From assembly GCF_027213785.1 (NCBI RefSeq), contig NZ_JAPWGO010000019.1, positions 1 to 64,000 of the forward strand: a DNA stretch of 64,000 bases. The letters are read 5' to 3'. A program made the position numbers and the translations under genes. The stretch is from Limimaricola sp. G21655-S1 (GTDB lineage Bacteria > Pseudomonadota > Alphaproteobacteria > Rhodobacterales > Rhodobacteraceae). Within the stretch, counting starts at the first letter, position 1. The number at the start of each line of letters is the position of its first letter. Below the pieces are notes generated by a model. That model saw only the letters and a program-made list of their open reading frames with translations, was not told the DNA's origin and searched no databases. Of this stretch, positions 1-7,810 are shown piece after piece.

Positions 1-109
1 CCTCGATCAGGCACGCATGCCCCAGCTTCGCCAAGTCCCGCGCCGACGCAGGCGTCATCGATACCCGCGCCTCGCCGGCGGCCACTTCGCGTGGCGCTCC
101 AATCCTCAC
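1..109 (-). CDS. pntA: NAD(P) transhydrogenase subunit alpha, N-terminal fragment
   Basis: The minus strand from a GTG at 109 reads VRIGAPREVAAGEARVSMTP and continues about 16 codons to the window edge. This matches the start of PntA, the NAD(H)-binding subunit of the membrane proton-translocating transhydrogenase, which makes NADPH from NADH at the expense of the proton gradient. A GGGAGGAC Shine-Dalgarno sequence sits about 8 bases upstream and fixes the GTG start. Alanine dehydrogenase shares this fold at its N-terminus and is the main alternative, but the sequence looks closer to PntA. The gene is cut by the window edge and diverges from the F420 operon. Confidence 0.75.
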   Translation of the reverse strand, partial: MRIGAPREVAAGEARVSMTPASARDLAKLGHACLIE

Positions 110-347
110 GATACTGTCCTCCCATTGCCCCACGGCGCCCTCCCAAGCGCCGAGTGAAGCTTTCCCCGACTATCCGCGTAGTTTTATCTAGTAGTCAATT
201 ATTTTGATCGTGAAGATATTGCATCATATGTTAGTGCACTGACACAAAACGATATAAACTGCTCATAGGCTGTTTTTTGACCTGATACTAAAAATAGTTT
301 TGACAAGTCGCGTCGAGATCGCTCAGCCTTGAGGGCAGGAGGAGATC
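110..347. promoter_or_regulatory. AT-rich divergent control region between pntA and the F420 operon
   Basis: The stretch 178-305 is strikingly AT-rich compared with the GC-rich genes on both sides, as expected for a divergent promoter region. An 8-base perfect palindrome AGTGCACT lies at 233-240 and could be an operator. A possible minus-strand promoter is TTGACT (198-193) with GATAGT 18 bases further on, towards pntA. Towards cofG there are TTGACC at 277-282 and TTGACA at 300-305, but neither has a convincing -10 partner. A GGAGGAG ribosome binding site precedes the cofG ATG. Confidence 0.5.
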
Positions 348-1490
348 ATGACCAGCCACTTGCCCAGCACCGGCGCGCCGCTTGCCGAAACCGGGGATCT
401 CGATGCCCTGATGGCCAGCGCCCGCCAGATCCGCGATGCGGCCTGGGGCCGCAGGATCACCTATTCGCGCAAGGCCTTCGTGCCGCTGACCAACATGTGC
501 CGCGACACCTGCGGCTACTGCACCTTCGTCAAGCACCCCTCCTCGCCCGAGGCGCGGATCATGACGCCCGAACAGGTGCTGGCCGAAGCGCTGCGCGGCG
601 AGCGCGAGGGCTGCAAGGAGTTGCTGTTCAGCCTCGGCGAGAAGCCCGAACTGCGCTACGAGGCGGCGCGCAAGGGGCTGGAACGGTTGGGTTATTCGAG
701 GCTGACCGACTATCTTCGCGACATGTGCGCGCTGGTGCTGCGCGAGACCAGCCTGCTGCCGCATGTCAATGCCGGCACGCTGACCGACGACGAGATCGAC
801 GTGCTCAAGCCGGTCTCGGCCTCCATGGGCATGATGCTCGAAACCGTCAGCCGGCGCCTGACCCGCAAGGGCCAGCCGCATTTCGCCTGCCCCGACAAGA
901 CGCCGGTGCAGCGGCTGCGCACGCTGGAACGCGCCGGTGAAAAGCGCGTGCCCTTCACCACCGGGCTGCTGATCGGCATCGGCGAGACATGGGAGGAGCG
1001 GATCGAGGCGCTGGAGGCGATCAACGCCGCCCATGCCCGCCACGGTCACGTGCAGGAGGTCATCATCCAGAACTTCCAGCGCAAGCCCGACATCGAGATG
1101 GCCGATCACCCCGAGCCCGGGCTCGAGGACATGCTGCGCACCATCGCCGCGGCGCGGATCATCCTCGCGCCGGAGATCAGCCTGCAGGCGCCGCCGAACC
1201 TGAGCGCGCGGCACATCGCCTATCTCGACGCGGGCATCAACGACTGGGGCGGTATCTCGCCCGTCACCATCGATTTCATCAACCCGCAGCACGACTGGCC
1301 CGAGATCCGCAGCCTCGCGCGGTCCTGCGACGAAGCCGGGTTCGAGCTGCGCGAAAGGCTCACCGTCTACCCGAGATACCTCACCGAGGATTCGGGGTTC
1401 ATCAACGCCTCCGTTCGGAACCGCGCGCTCGGCATGGCCGGGGGCGAAGGGCTGGCGCGCGAGCAGCGGCATATCGGAGAGACAGCATGA
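348..1490 (+). CDS. cofG: FO synthase subunit 1 (radical SAM), CofG
   Basis: CofG is one of the two radical-SAM subunits that build FO (7,8-didemethyl-8-hydroxy-5-deazariboflavin), the chromophore of F420, from tyrosine and a ribityl-aminouracil. The 380-residue protein carries CRDTCGYC at residues 51-58, whose C51, C55 and C58 form the CxxxCxxC 4Fe-4S motif. Its length fits the stand-alone archaeal-type CofG rather than the fused FbiC of actinobacteria. A strong GGAGGAG ribosome site lies just upstream of the ATG. The stop overlaps the cofH start as ATGA, so the two subunits are translationally coupled. It is the first gene of the F420 operon. Confidence 0.95.
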   Translation: MTSHLPSTGAPLAETGDLDALMASARQIRDAAWGRRITYSRKAFVPLTNMCRDTCGYCTFVKHPSSPEARIMTPEQVLAEALRGEREGCKELLFSLGEKPELRYEAARKGLERLGYSRLTDYLRDMCALVLRETSLLPHVNAGTLTDDEIDVLKPVSASMGMMLETVSRRLTRKGQPHFACPDKTPVQRLRTLERAGEKRVPFTTGLLIGIGETWEERIEALEAINAAHARHGHVQEVIIQNFQRKPDIEMADHPEPGLEDMLRTIAAARIILAPEISLQAPPNLSARHIAYLDAGINDWGGISPVTIDFINPQHDWPEIRSLARSCDEAGFELRERLTVYPRYLTEDSGFINASVRNRALGMAGGEGLAREQRHIGETA

Positions 1491-2761
1491 CCTACCAGTC
1501 GACGACCCGGCAGTTCGCCTGCGATCCCGCCGCCGTGGGCGGCGCATCCGACCCGATCCGCGCGATCCTCGAAAAGGCGCTTTCGGGTGGCGAGGTGAGC
1601 ACCGAGGAAGGTGTGGCGCTGTTCCGCGCCGAGGGGACGGATATCGACGCCGTCTACCGCACCGCCGACACGCTGCGCCGTCGCGCCAATGGCGACCGGG
1701 TCAGCTTCGTGGTGAACCGCAACATCAACTTCACCAACATCTGCTACATGGGCTGCAAGTTCTGCGGCTTCGCCAAGCGGACCGAGGACAAATCCGCCGA
1801 GTGGCTCGAGCCCGCGCAAATCGTGGAACGGGCGCAGCAGGCCTGGGATCGCGGCGCCACCGAGGTCTGCATCCAGGGCGGGCTGCACCCGAAGATGGAG
1901 GGCACCTACTACCGGGAGATCATCCGCGCCATCAAGACGGCGTTGCCCGGCATGCACATCCACGCCTTCTCGCCCTTCGAGATCTGGTACGGCGCGTCCA
2001 AGACCAAGATGTCCTACCGTGACTTCCTGACCGATCTGAAGGAGGCGGGGCTCGATTCGATGCCCGGCACCGCGGCCGAGATCCTCGACACCGAGGTCCG
2101 AATGCAGCTCACCACCAACAAGCTCTCGGCCGAGCGCTGGGTCGAGATCATCCGCACCGCGCACGAGGTCGGCATCCCGACCACCGCGACGATCATGTAC
2201 GGCCATGTCGACGCGCCCGAGCACTGGGCCGCGCATATCGCGCTGCTGCGCGACATCCAGAAGGACACCGGCGGCTTCACCGAGCTGGTGCCGCTGTCCT
2301 TCGTGCACACCGATTCGCCGCTCTACGCCCAGAACCCCGACAAGGTGCGCCCCGGCCCGACCGCGCAAGAGGTCGACCTGATGCACGCGGTGTCGCGGAT
2401 CATGCTGCATGGCTGGATCGACAACATCCAGGTGAGCTGGACCAAGCTCGGCGCGGCGCGGGCGCAGCAGATGCTGTCGCGCGGGGTCAACGATCTCGGC
2501 GGCACGCTGATGAACGAAAGCATCTCGCGCGCCGCAGGCTCCGACCACGGGCAGGAGATCACTGCCCGCGAGCTGGTGCGGATGATCCGCGCCGCAGGCC
2601 GCGTGCCGGTACGCCGCAACACCGTCTACGAGACGCGCGAGGTGTTCGAGAACCACGACCCCGAGGAGTTGGCGCCGCTCGTAGACCGCAAGGGCCGCGA
2701 CCCGCTTGCCTTTCTCGAGATGTTCCCCGAGCGCCCCGCCGCGATTGAGGCCGCGCGATGA
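1487..2761 (+). CDS. cofH: FO synthase subunit 2 (radical SAM), CofH
   Basis: CofH joins tyrosine to 5-amino-6-ribitylaminouracil by radical chemistry; CofG then closes the deazaflavin ring. The protein has 424 residues from the ATG at 1487, with CYMGCKFC at residues 86-93 (C86, C90, C93) as the cluster-binding motif inside the typical NFTNICYMGC context. The ATG overlaps the cofG stop by four bases, which decides this start over the longer open frame upstream. Its own stop overlaps the cofD start in the same way. CofH resembles MqnC/MqnE of futalosine menaquinone synthesis, but the cof neighbours make that reading unlikely. Confidence 0.95.
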   Translation: MTYQSTTRQFACDPAAVGGASDPIRAILEKALSGGEVSTEEGVALFRAEGTDIDAVYRTADTLRRRANGDRVSFVVNRNINFTNICYMGCKFCGFAKRTEDKSAEWLEPAQIVERAQQAWDRGATEVCIQGGLHPKMEGTYYREIIRAIKTALPGMHIHAFSPFEIWYGASKTKMSYRDFLTDLKEAGLDSMPGTAAEILDTEVRMQLTTNKLSAERWVEIIRTAHEVGIPTTATIMYGHVDAPEHWAAHIALLRDIQKDTGGFTELVPLSFVHTDSPLYAQNPDKVRPGPTAQEVDLMHAVSRIMLHGWIDNIQVSWTKLGAARAQQMLSRGVNDLGGTLMNESISRAAGSDHGQEITARELVRMIRAAGRVPVRRNTVYETREVFENHDPEELAPLVDRKGRDPLAFLEMFPERPAAIEAAR

Positions 2762-3714
2762 GCCCGCGCAAGGTCTGCCTGCTCGCCGGTGGCGTCGGCG
2801 GAGCAAAGATGGCCGAGGGGCTTGCCGCCCATGACGACGTGGCGCTGTCGGTGATCGGCAACGTCGCCGATGACGAGAGCTTCCACGGGCTCTGGGTCTC
2901 GCCCGACATCGACACGCTGACCTACAGCCTCGCCGGGCGGATCGACCGCGCGCAGGGCTGGGGCGTCGCCGATGAGGGGCACCGGGCGCTGGAGACGCTG
3001 AAGCTCCTGGGCGCGGAGACCTGGATGTCGCTGGGCGACCGCGATTTCGGGCTGCACATCCACCGCACGATGCGGCGCGCAAAGGGCGACCGGCCCTCGG
3101 ACATCGCCCGCGACGTGGCCCGCGCCTTTGGCGTGACCCCTGAAATTTTGCTGCCCACCGATGACGTGGTGCAAACTCGGCTGCGGACGACCGACGGGCG
3201 CTGGCTTAGCTTTCAGGAATATTTCGTGCGCGAGCGCTGCGCACCGGAGATCCGGGAGATCGCCTTCACTGGCATGGACATGGCGCGCTCCACGCCCGAG
3301 GCGCTGGCCGCCATCGCCGAGGCCGAGCTGATCGTCGTCGCGCCCTCGAACCCGCTGGTGAGCATCGCGCCGATCCTCGGCATTCCCGGCATCGGCCAGG
3401 CGCTGCGCGCCGCCACCGCGCCGAAGATCGCGGTCAGCCCCTTCATTGACGGCCGAGTGGTCAAGGGCCCGGCCGACCGCATGATGGCGGCGCTGGGGCT
3501 GCGCGCCGACGCGCTCGGCGTCGCGCGGCGCTACAGCGGGCTGGCCGACAGGCTGGTCATCGATCATGCCGATGCCGCGCTGGGGGCCGAGATCGCGACC
3601 GCGGGCCCTGTCCCCCATTGCAGCGATATCCTGATGAAGACCCAGGCGGACAAGGCGCGGCTGGCGCGCGAGATCCTCGATCTCGCCTTCGCGCCTGCGG
3701 AGGCAGTGGCATGA
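2758..3714 (+). CDS. cofD: 2-phospho-L-lactate (or phosphoenolpyruvyl) transferase, CofD
   Basis: CofD moves the phospholactyl or phosphoenolpyruvyl group from the guanylylated intermediate (made by CofC) onto FO, giving F420-0 or dehydro-F420-0. The 318 residues begin with a nucleotide-binding LAGGVGGAKMAEGL segment (residues 9-22), followed by a conserved IGNVADDESFHGLWVSPD region (33-50) and SLGDRDFGLH (91-100), all typical of the family. The sequence does not show which three-carbon donor is used. It overlaps cofH and cofC by ATGA at both ends. Confidence 0.93.
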   Translation: MSPRKVCLLAGGVGGAKMAEGLAAHDDVALSVIGNVADDESFHGLWVSPDIDTLTYSLAGRIDRAQGWGVADEGHRALETLKLLGAETWMSLGDRDFGLHIHRTMRRAKGDRPSDIARDVARAFGVTPEILLPTDDVVQTRLRTTDGRWLSFQEYFVRERCAPEIREIAFTGMDMARSTPEALAAIAEAELIVVAPSNPLVSIAPILGIPGIGQALRAATAPKIAVSPFIDGRVVKGPADRMMAALGLRADALGVARRYSGLADRLVIDHADAALGAEIATAGPVPHCSDILMKTQADKARLAREILDLAFAPAEAVA

Positions 3715-4358
3715 GCGGCACCGCAAAGCGGCTCGTCGCGATCCCGATGAAGGATCCGCGCGATGCCAAGACCCGGCTCGGCCTCGCCCTCTCTCCTGAA
3801 CAGCGCGGTGATCTGGCGTTGATCCTGTTCCGGGCCACGGTGACGCGACTGCGCGAAGCGGTGGAGGGGCTGGAATGCCAGGTCGATCTCGCCGCGGTCA
3901 GCGCCAGCCCGATCATCCGCGACGTCGCCGAGACGCTCGGGCTGACCGTCATCGACGATGGCGGCGCGCCGTCGCTGTCGCTGGCCCTCGAGGCCGCCGC
4001 GGACTGGGCCGCCAGGCATGGCTACGGCGCGCTCTGTATCCTGCCCGGCGATCTCGCCGACCCCGACCCGGTTGATCTCGCATGGCTGCTGGATCACCCG
4101 CTCGAGGGTGGCACGGCGGTGATCTGCCCGGCCAAGGATCTGGGCACCAACGCGCTGATGGTGCCGCTGCCCCGCCCCTTCGCCTTCGCCTATGGGGCGA
4201 AATCGACGATCCGCCACCGCCGCGCCGCCGAGGCCGCCGGGCTGACCCCGGTGATGATGCCACTGGGCAGCCTGCGCGTCGACGTCGACACGGTCGAGGA
4301 TCTCCATCACCTGCCCTCCGGCCATTTGCGGCGCACGCGCCAGGAGCATGCGCAATGA
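3711..4358 (+). CDS. cofC: Phospholactate/PEP guanylyltransferase, CofC
   Basis: CofC activates 2-phospholactate, phosphoenolpyruvate or a related acid with GTP so that CofD can attach it to FO. The 215-residue protein starts at the ATG overlapping the cofD stop. It has the nucleotidyltransferase entry motif PMKDPRDAKTRL at residues 12-23 and an LPGDLADPDP stretch, the metal-binding aspartate region of this GT-A-like fold. Product and substrate are inferred from the family and from its place between cofD and cofE. Identity of the activated acid cannot be read from the sequence. Confidence 0.92.
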   Translation: MSGTAKRLVAIPMKDPRDAKTRLGLALSPEQRGDLALILFRATVTRLREAVEGLECQVDLAAVSASPIIRDVAETLGLTVIDDGGAPSLSLALEAAADWAARHGYGALCILPGDLADPDPVDLAWLLDHPLEGGTAVICPAKDLGTNALMVPLPRPFAFAYGAKSTIRHRRAAEAAGLTPVMMPLGSLRVDVDTVEDLHHLPSGHLRRTRQEHAQ

Positions 4359-5128
4359 GCCTTTCCGTCTCTCTGACCGCCATTCCCGGCATTCCTGACA
4401 TCCGCGAGGGCGACGATCTCGCCGCGATCATTGGCGACCGGCTCGACGCGGCGGGTCTCGGCCTGCGCCACGGCGACATCCTCTGCGTCGCGCAGAAGGT
4501 GTTCTCCAAGGCAGAGGGCTGCATCATCCCGCTCGCCACGGTGACGCCCTCCGACGAGGCGCGGCGCTACGCCGATGAACTGAACAAGGACGCCCGCAAG
4601 GTCGAGGTGGTGCTGCGCGAGAGCACCCGCGTGGTCCGCTCGTTCCGGCGCCCCGACCAGAACGAGGGCACGATGATCTGCGAGCATCGGCTCGGCTTCA
4701 TCTCGGCCAACGCTGCGGTCGATGAATCGAACTTCGGCGAGGAGAGCGCCGTGATGGTGCTGCCGCCCGACCCGGATGCCAGCTGCGCCGCGCTGCGCGA
4801 GGCGCTGCACGCCCGCTTCGGCGCCGAGATCGGCGTGGTGATGACCGACACCTTCGGCCGGCCATGGCGGCTGGGCCAGGTCAACGTCGCGATCGGGCTG
4901 TCGAAGGTGCCCGCGACGATCCGTGAGCAGGGCAACACCGACGCCTGGGGCCGCCCATTGCAGGTGACCGAACCCGCGCTCGCCGACGAGATCGCCGCCG
5001 CCTCGGGGCTGGTGGTGCGCAAGGACGGCAAGACGCCCGCGGTGCTGCTGCGCGGGCTCGACTGGACGCCCGCCGAGAGCCGCGGCGCCGACATACTCCG
5101 CAAGAAACAAGAGGACATGTTCAGATGA
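4355..5128 (+). CDS. cofE: Coenzyme F420-0:L-glutamate ligase, CofE
   Basis: CofE adds gamma-linked glutamates to F420-0 with GTP, producing the tailed cofactor. The 257 residues match the stand-alone archaeal-type CofE in length. They lack the C-terminal nitroreductase-like FMN domain that FbiB of mycobacteria carries. In actinobacteria that extra domain reduces the dehydro form made from PEP, so its absence leaves open either phospholactate use or a separate reductase elsewhere. The ATG overlaps the cofC stop, and the stop overlaps the next ATG. Confidence 0.93.
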   Translation: MSLSVSLTAIPGIPDIREGDDLAAIIGDRLDAAGLGLRHGDILCVAQKVFSKAEGCIIPLATVTPSDEARRYADELNKDARKVEVVLRESTRVVRSFRRPDQNEGTMICEHRLGFISANAAVDESNFGEESAVMVLPPDPDASCAALREALHARFGAEIGVVMTDTFGRPWRLGQVNVAIGLSKVPATIREQGNTDAWGRPLQVTEPALADEIAAASGLVVRKDGKTPAVLLRGLDWTPAESRGADILRKKQEDMFR

Positions 5129-5793
5129 CTATCGCGATCATTGGCGGCACCGGGCCGCAGGGACAGGGCCTCGCCTTGCGCTTCGCCCGCGCCGGCGTCG
5201 AGGTGGTGCTGGGCGGCCGCGACGGCCCGCGCGCCGCCGCCATCGCCGAGGAGCTTCAGGCGCAGCTGCCTTCGGACGCGGCGAAGATCCGCGGCCTCGA
5301 CAACGAGGGTGCGACCAAGGCTGCCGAGGAGATGGTGATCCTCGCGGTTCCCTTCTCGGCCCACAACGCCACGCTCGAGGCGCTCAAGCCTGCGCTCGCG
5401 GGCAAGATCCTTGTCGACATCGTCGTGCCGCTGGCCGAGGGCGACCCCAAGAAGGTCGACATGCCGCCCGAGGGCTCTGCCACCGAGGCCGCGCAGGCGC
5501 TCTTGGGCCCCGACATCCCGGTGATCGGCGCGCTGCACAACGTCTCGGCGGTGACGCTCAAGGCGCTCGACCAGTCGATCAACTGCGACATCCTCGTCTG
5601 CGGCAACAGTCTCGAGGCCCGCAAGAAGGTGATCGAGCTGGTGCGCAAGCTCGGCGTCGAGGCCTACAACGCGGGCGACGCGCAGTCCGCGCGCTGCATC
5701 GAGGCGATCACGCCGATCCTGATCCGGCTGAACATCTCGAAAGCGGTGCCCTTCAGCCATGCGGGCATCCGTATCTGCCCGCCCGACCACTGA
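5125..5793 (+). CDS. npdG: F420:NADPH oxidoreductase (Fno/NpdG)
   Basis: This enzyme moves hydride between NADPH and F420 and so links the deazaflavin pool to central metabolism. The 222 residues start with an NADP-binding Rossmann motif [13 protein letters not shown] (residues 5-17), as in archaeal Fno and bacterial NpdG. It is coupled to cofE by an ATGA overlap, so cofactor synthesis and cofactor reduction are made from one message. A 41-base gap separates it from the following LLM oxidoreductase. NADP-oxidoreductase-like domains also occur in ferric reductases, but the context makes F420 the clear partner. Confidence 0.9.
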   Translation: MTIAIIGGTGPQGQGLALRFARAGVEVVLGGRDGPRAAAIAEELQAQLPSDAAKIRGLDNEGATKAAEEMVILAVPFSAHNATLEALKPALAGKILVDIVVPLAEGDPKKVDMPPEGSATEAAQALLGPDIPVIGALHNVSAVTLKALDQSINCDILVCGNSLEARKKVIELVRKLGVEAYNAGDAQSARCIEAITPILIRLNISKAVPFSHAGIRICPPDH

Positions 5794-5834
5794 CCCAAAA
5801 CAAGACCATCGATTTTCTAGGGAGGAAAAATCAC

Positions 5835-6875
5835 ATGGAATTCGGCATCTGCTTCAAGGGCTTCGTCGAGCCCGAACGCGCCCGCGCCCTGGTCCGCCAG
5901 GCCGAGAACGCAGGCTTCGACTATTGCTGGTTCTACGACAGCCACATCCTGTGGCGCGAGAGCTTCGTCGCCATGGCGATGTGCATGGAGCACACCACCA
6001 AGATGCGCTTCGGCCCGCTCGTGACCAACCCGAACTCGCGCGAGTGGTCGGTCGCGGCCTCGCTGTTCGGCTCGCTGGCCAAGCAGTCCGGCGGCCGCTT
6101 CGACATCGGCCTCGGGCGCGGCGACAGCGCGGTGCGTGTCATGGGCAAGAAGCCCTCGACCCTCAAGCGCCTCGAGGAGTTCACCCACGTGGTGAAGGCG
6201 CTCATTCGCGGCGAAGAAGTGCAGTACGGCGAATGCCCCGAGCCGGTGAAGTTCCCCTGGGCCGACGGCTACGAGCTTCCCGTCTGGATCGGCGCCTATG
6301 GCCCCAAGGCGCTGGCCTCGGCGGGCCGCGTCGGCGATGGCGTGGTGCTGCAGATCGCCGAGCCGAAGATCGTCAAGTGGCTCGCGGACCAGGCGAAGAA
6401 TGCCGGCACCGAGGCCGGGCTCGACATGTCGAACTACAAGGTGATGGCCGCCGCCCCCGCCCATACCGGGCCGATCGACGAGGCGATCGAGAAGGTGAAG
6501 TGGTTCCCCGCCATGGTCGGCAACCACGTCGCCGACATCGTCGAGAAATACGGCGCCGACAGCGACCAGGTGCCCTCCTCGCTCACCTCCTACATCGAGA
6601 ACCGCAAGGGCTACGACTACTCCAAGCATGGCCAGAGCGATAACCCGTATCTCGACTTTATCACCGAGGACATCATCAAGAGCTTCTGCGTGCTCGGCAC
6701 CCCGGAGGAACACATCGCCAAGATTCGCGAGCTCGAGGAAGCGGGCACCACGCAGTTCAACATCTATCTCGACAGCGGCGACGAGGAAAAGATCATCGCC
6801 GATTACGGCGACACGGTGATCCCGGCCTTCCGCGAGAAGGCGGACAACGTCACCAAGTTGAAGGCCGTCTCCTAA
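5835..6875 (+). CDS. LLM-class F420-dependent oxidoreductase (methylene-H4MPT reductase-like)
   Basis: The 346-residue protein is a TIM-barrel luciferase-like oxidoreductase. It opens with MEFGICFKGFVEPERARALV, continues with the FGPLVTNPNSR barrel segment, GGRFDIGLGRGDSAVR near residues 90-105, and LPVWIGAYGPKALASAGRVG near 150-170. The family is close to archaeal Mer. I recall it as the CPS_4043-type group, whose proteobacterial members tend to sit beside F420 synthesis genes. It is therefore the likely consumer of the F420 made by the operon. The substrate is unknown. A GGGAGG ribosome site precedes it, and a 12-bp hairpin follows. Confidence 0.85.
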   Translation: MEFGICFKGFVEPERARALVRQAENAGFDYCWFYDSHILWRESFVAMAMCMEHTTKMRFGPLVTNPNSREWSVAASLFGSLAKQSGGRFDIGLGRGDSAVRVMGKKPSTLKRLEEFTHVVKALIRGEEVQYGECPEPVKFPWADGYELPVWIGAYGPKALASAGRVGDGVVLQIAEPKIVKWLADQAKNAGTEAGLDMSNYKVMAAAPAHTGPIDEAIEKVKWFPAMVGNHVADIVEKYGADSDQVPSSLTSYIENRKGYDYSKHGQSDNPYLDFITEDIIKSFCVLGTPEEHIAKIRELEEAGTTQFNIYLDSGDEEKIIADYGDTVIPAFREKADNVTKLKAVS

Positions 6876-6898
6876 GGCGCCCCCGCGCGGAGACGCCC

Positions 6899-6928
6899 AC
6901 CGGCGGGCAGCCCACCCTGCCCGCCGGT
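6899..6928 (+). terminator. GC-rich hairpin ending the F420 operon
   Basis: A perfect 12-bp inverted repeat (6899-6910 against 6917-6928, 6-base loop) lies 24 bases after the LLM oxidoreductase stop. There is no T-run, so it may slow polymerase or protect the 3' end rather than terminate fully. Confidence 0.5.
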
Positions 6929-7009
6929 ACGGTCCGCCCCCGCTGGCCTCGCCACTCCAGTTGTGCGATAGGGCGGGCGGATCGACCTATACGAGGGGCT
7001 GGACGGCTC

Positions 7010-7633
7010 ATGGCACGCATGGCAGGCACGAAGCCCAAGACCCGGATCCAGCGCAAGAACACCGAACAGATCCTCGGCGCCGCGCTCGAGGTCTTCGCGC
7101 AGCACGGCTCCTCGGGCGCCTCAATCAACCTGATCGCCAAGACCGCCGGGCTGACCACGCCGAACCTGCTCTACTACTTCGAAAGCAAGGACGCGATCCG
7201 CCGCGAGCTTCTGGCCCGCACCCTGCAGCTGTGGATGGCGCCTCTGAACATGCTCAGCCCGCATGGCGAGCCGGTCGAGGAGATCTGCCAGTACATCCGG
7301 CGCAAGCTTGACATCTCCAAGAATTTTCCCAAGGAAAGCAAGTTCTTCGCCAACGAGATCCTGAGCGGGCTGCCGCAGTCCAAGAGCGAGATCTTCGGTC
7401 CGCTGAAGGAGCTCTACAACGCCAAGATCGCGGTGCTGGAAGACTGGATCCAGGCGGGCCGCATCGCGCCCGTCGATCCGCATCACCTGCTCTACTCGAT
7501 CTGGGCCACGACCCAGCACTACGCCGATTTCGACGTCCAGATCGAGGAGATCGCGCCGGAAAAGGCCAAGGACCGCTTCGCGGATGCCGAGGCGTTCCTG
7601 ATCGAGATGTACCGGAAGCTGCTCACCGTTTAA
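7010..7633 (+). CDS. TetR-family regulator with RutR-like effector domain
   Basis: The 207 residues comprise an N-terminal TetR helix-turn-helix (about residues 18-65; IAKTAGLTTPNLLYYFESKD at 42-61) and a RutR-type C-terminal domain. The RutR likeness shows in YIRRKLDISKNFPKESKFF, in PVDPHHLLYSIWATTQHYAD and in LWMAPL. E. coli RutR binds uracil or thymine and controls pyrimidine breakdown. Here the gene follows the F420 operon, so it may control that operon or the pathway of the LLM enzyme; this is inference. Two in-frame ATGs (7010 and 7019) are possible starts. It has its own upstream gap of 134 bases. Confidence 0.85.
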   Translation: MARMAGTKPKTRIQRKNTEQILGAALEVFAQHGSSGASINLIAKTAGLTTPNLLYYFESKDAIRRELLARTLQLWMAPLNMLSPHGEPVEEICQYIRRKLDISKNFPKESKFFANEILSGLPQSKSEIFGPLKELYNAKIAVLEDWIQAGRIAPVDPHHLLYSIWATTQHYADFDVQIEEIAPEKAKDRFADAEAFLIEMYRKLLTV

Positions 7634-7810
7634 TCCGGCCGATCAGTCCCGTCCCTCGGCCGGGAGATCGGACAGGACGCCGGCCGACTTCGGCGTTTCC
7701 GGCGCGTCGTCGCCCAAGCTCCGACTTCGTCAGGCCGGTCGCCGCAGTCACCCTTTTGCCGCTCGGCCCGCGGGCGTATGAGGGACCTCGCAGGGGAAGA
7801 AAGGACTGAC

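Noticed and set aside
110-347. RutR box (TTGACCA-N2-TGGTCAA) before cofG
   Set aside because: Only separate half-sites (TTGACC, AGTCAA) occur, not a spaced palindrome, so a RutR site is not claimed.
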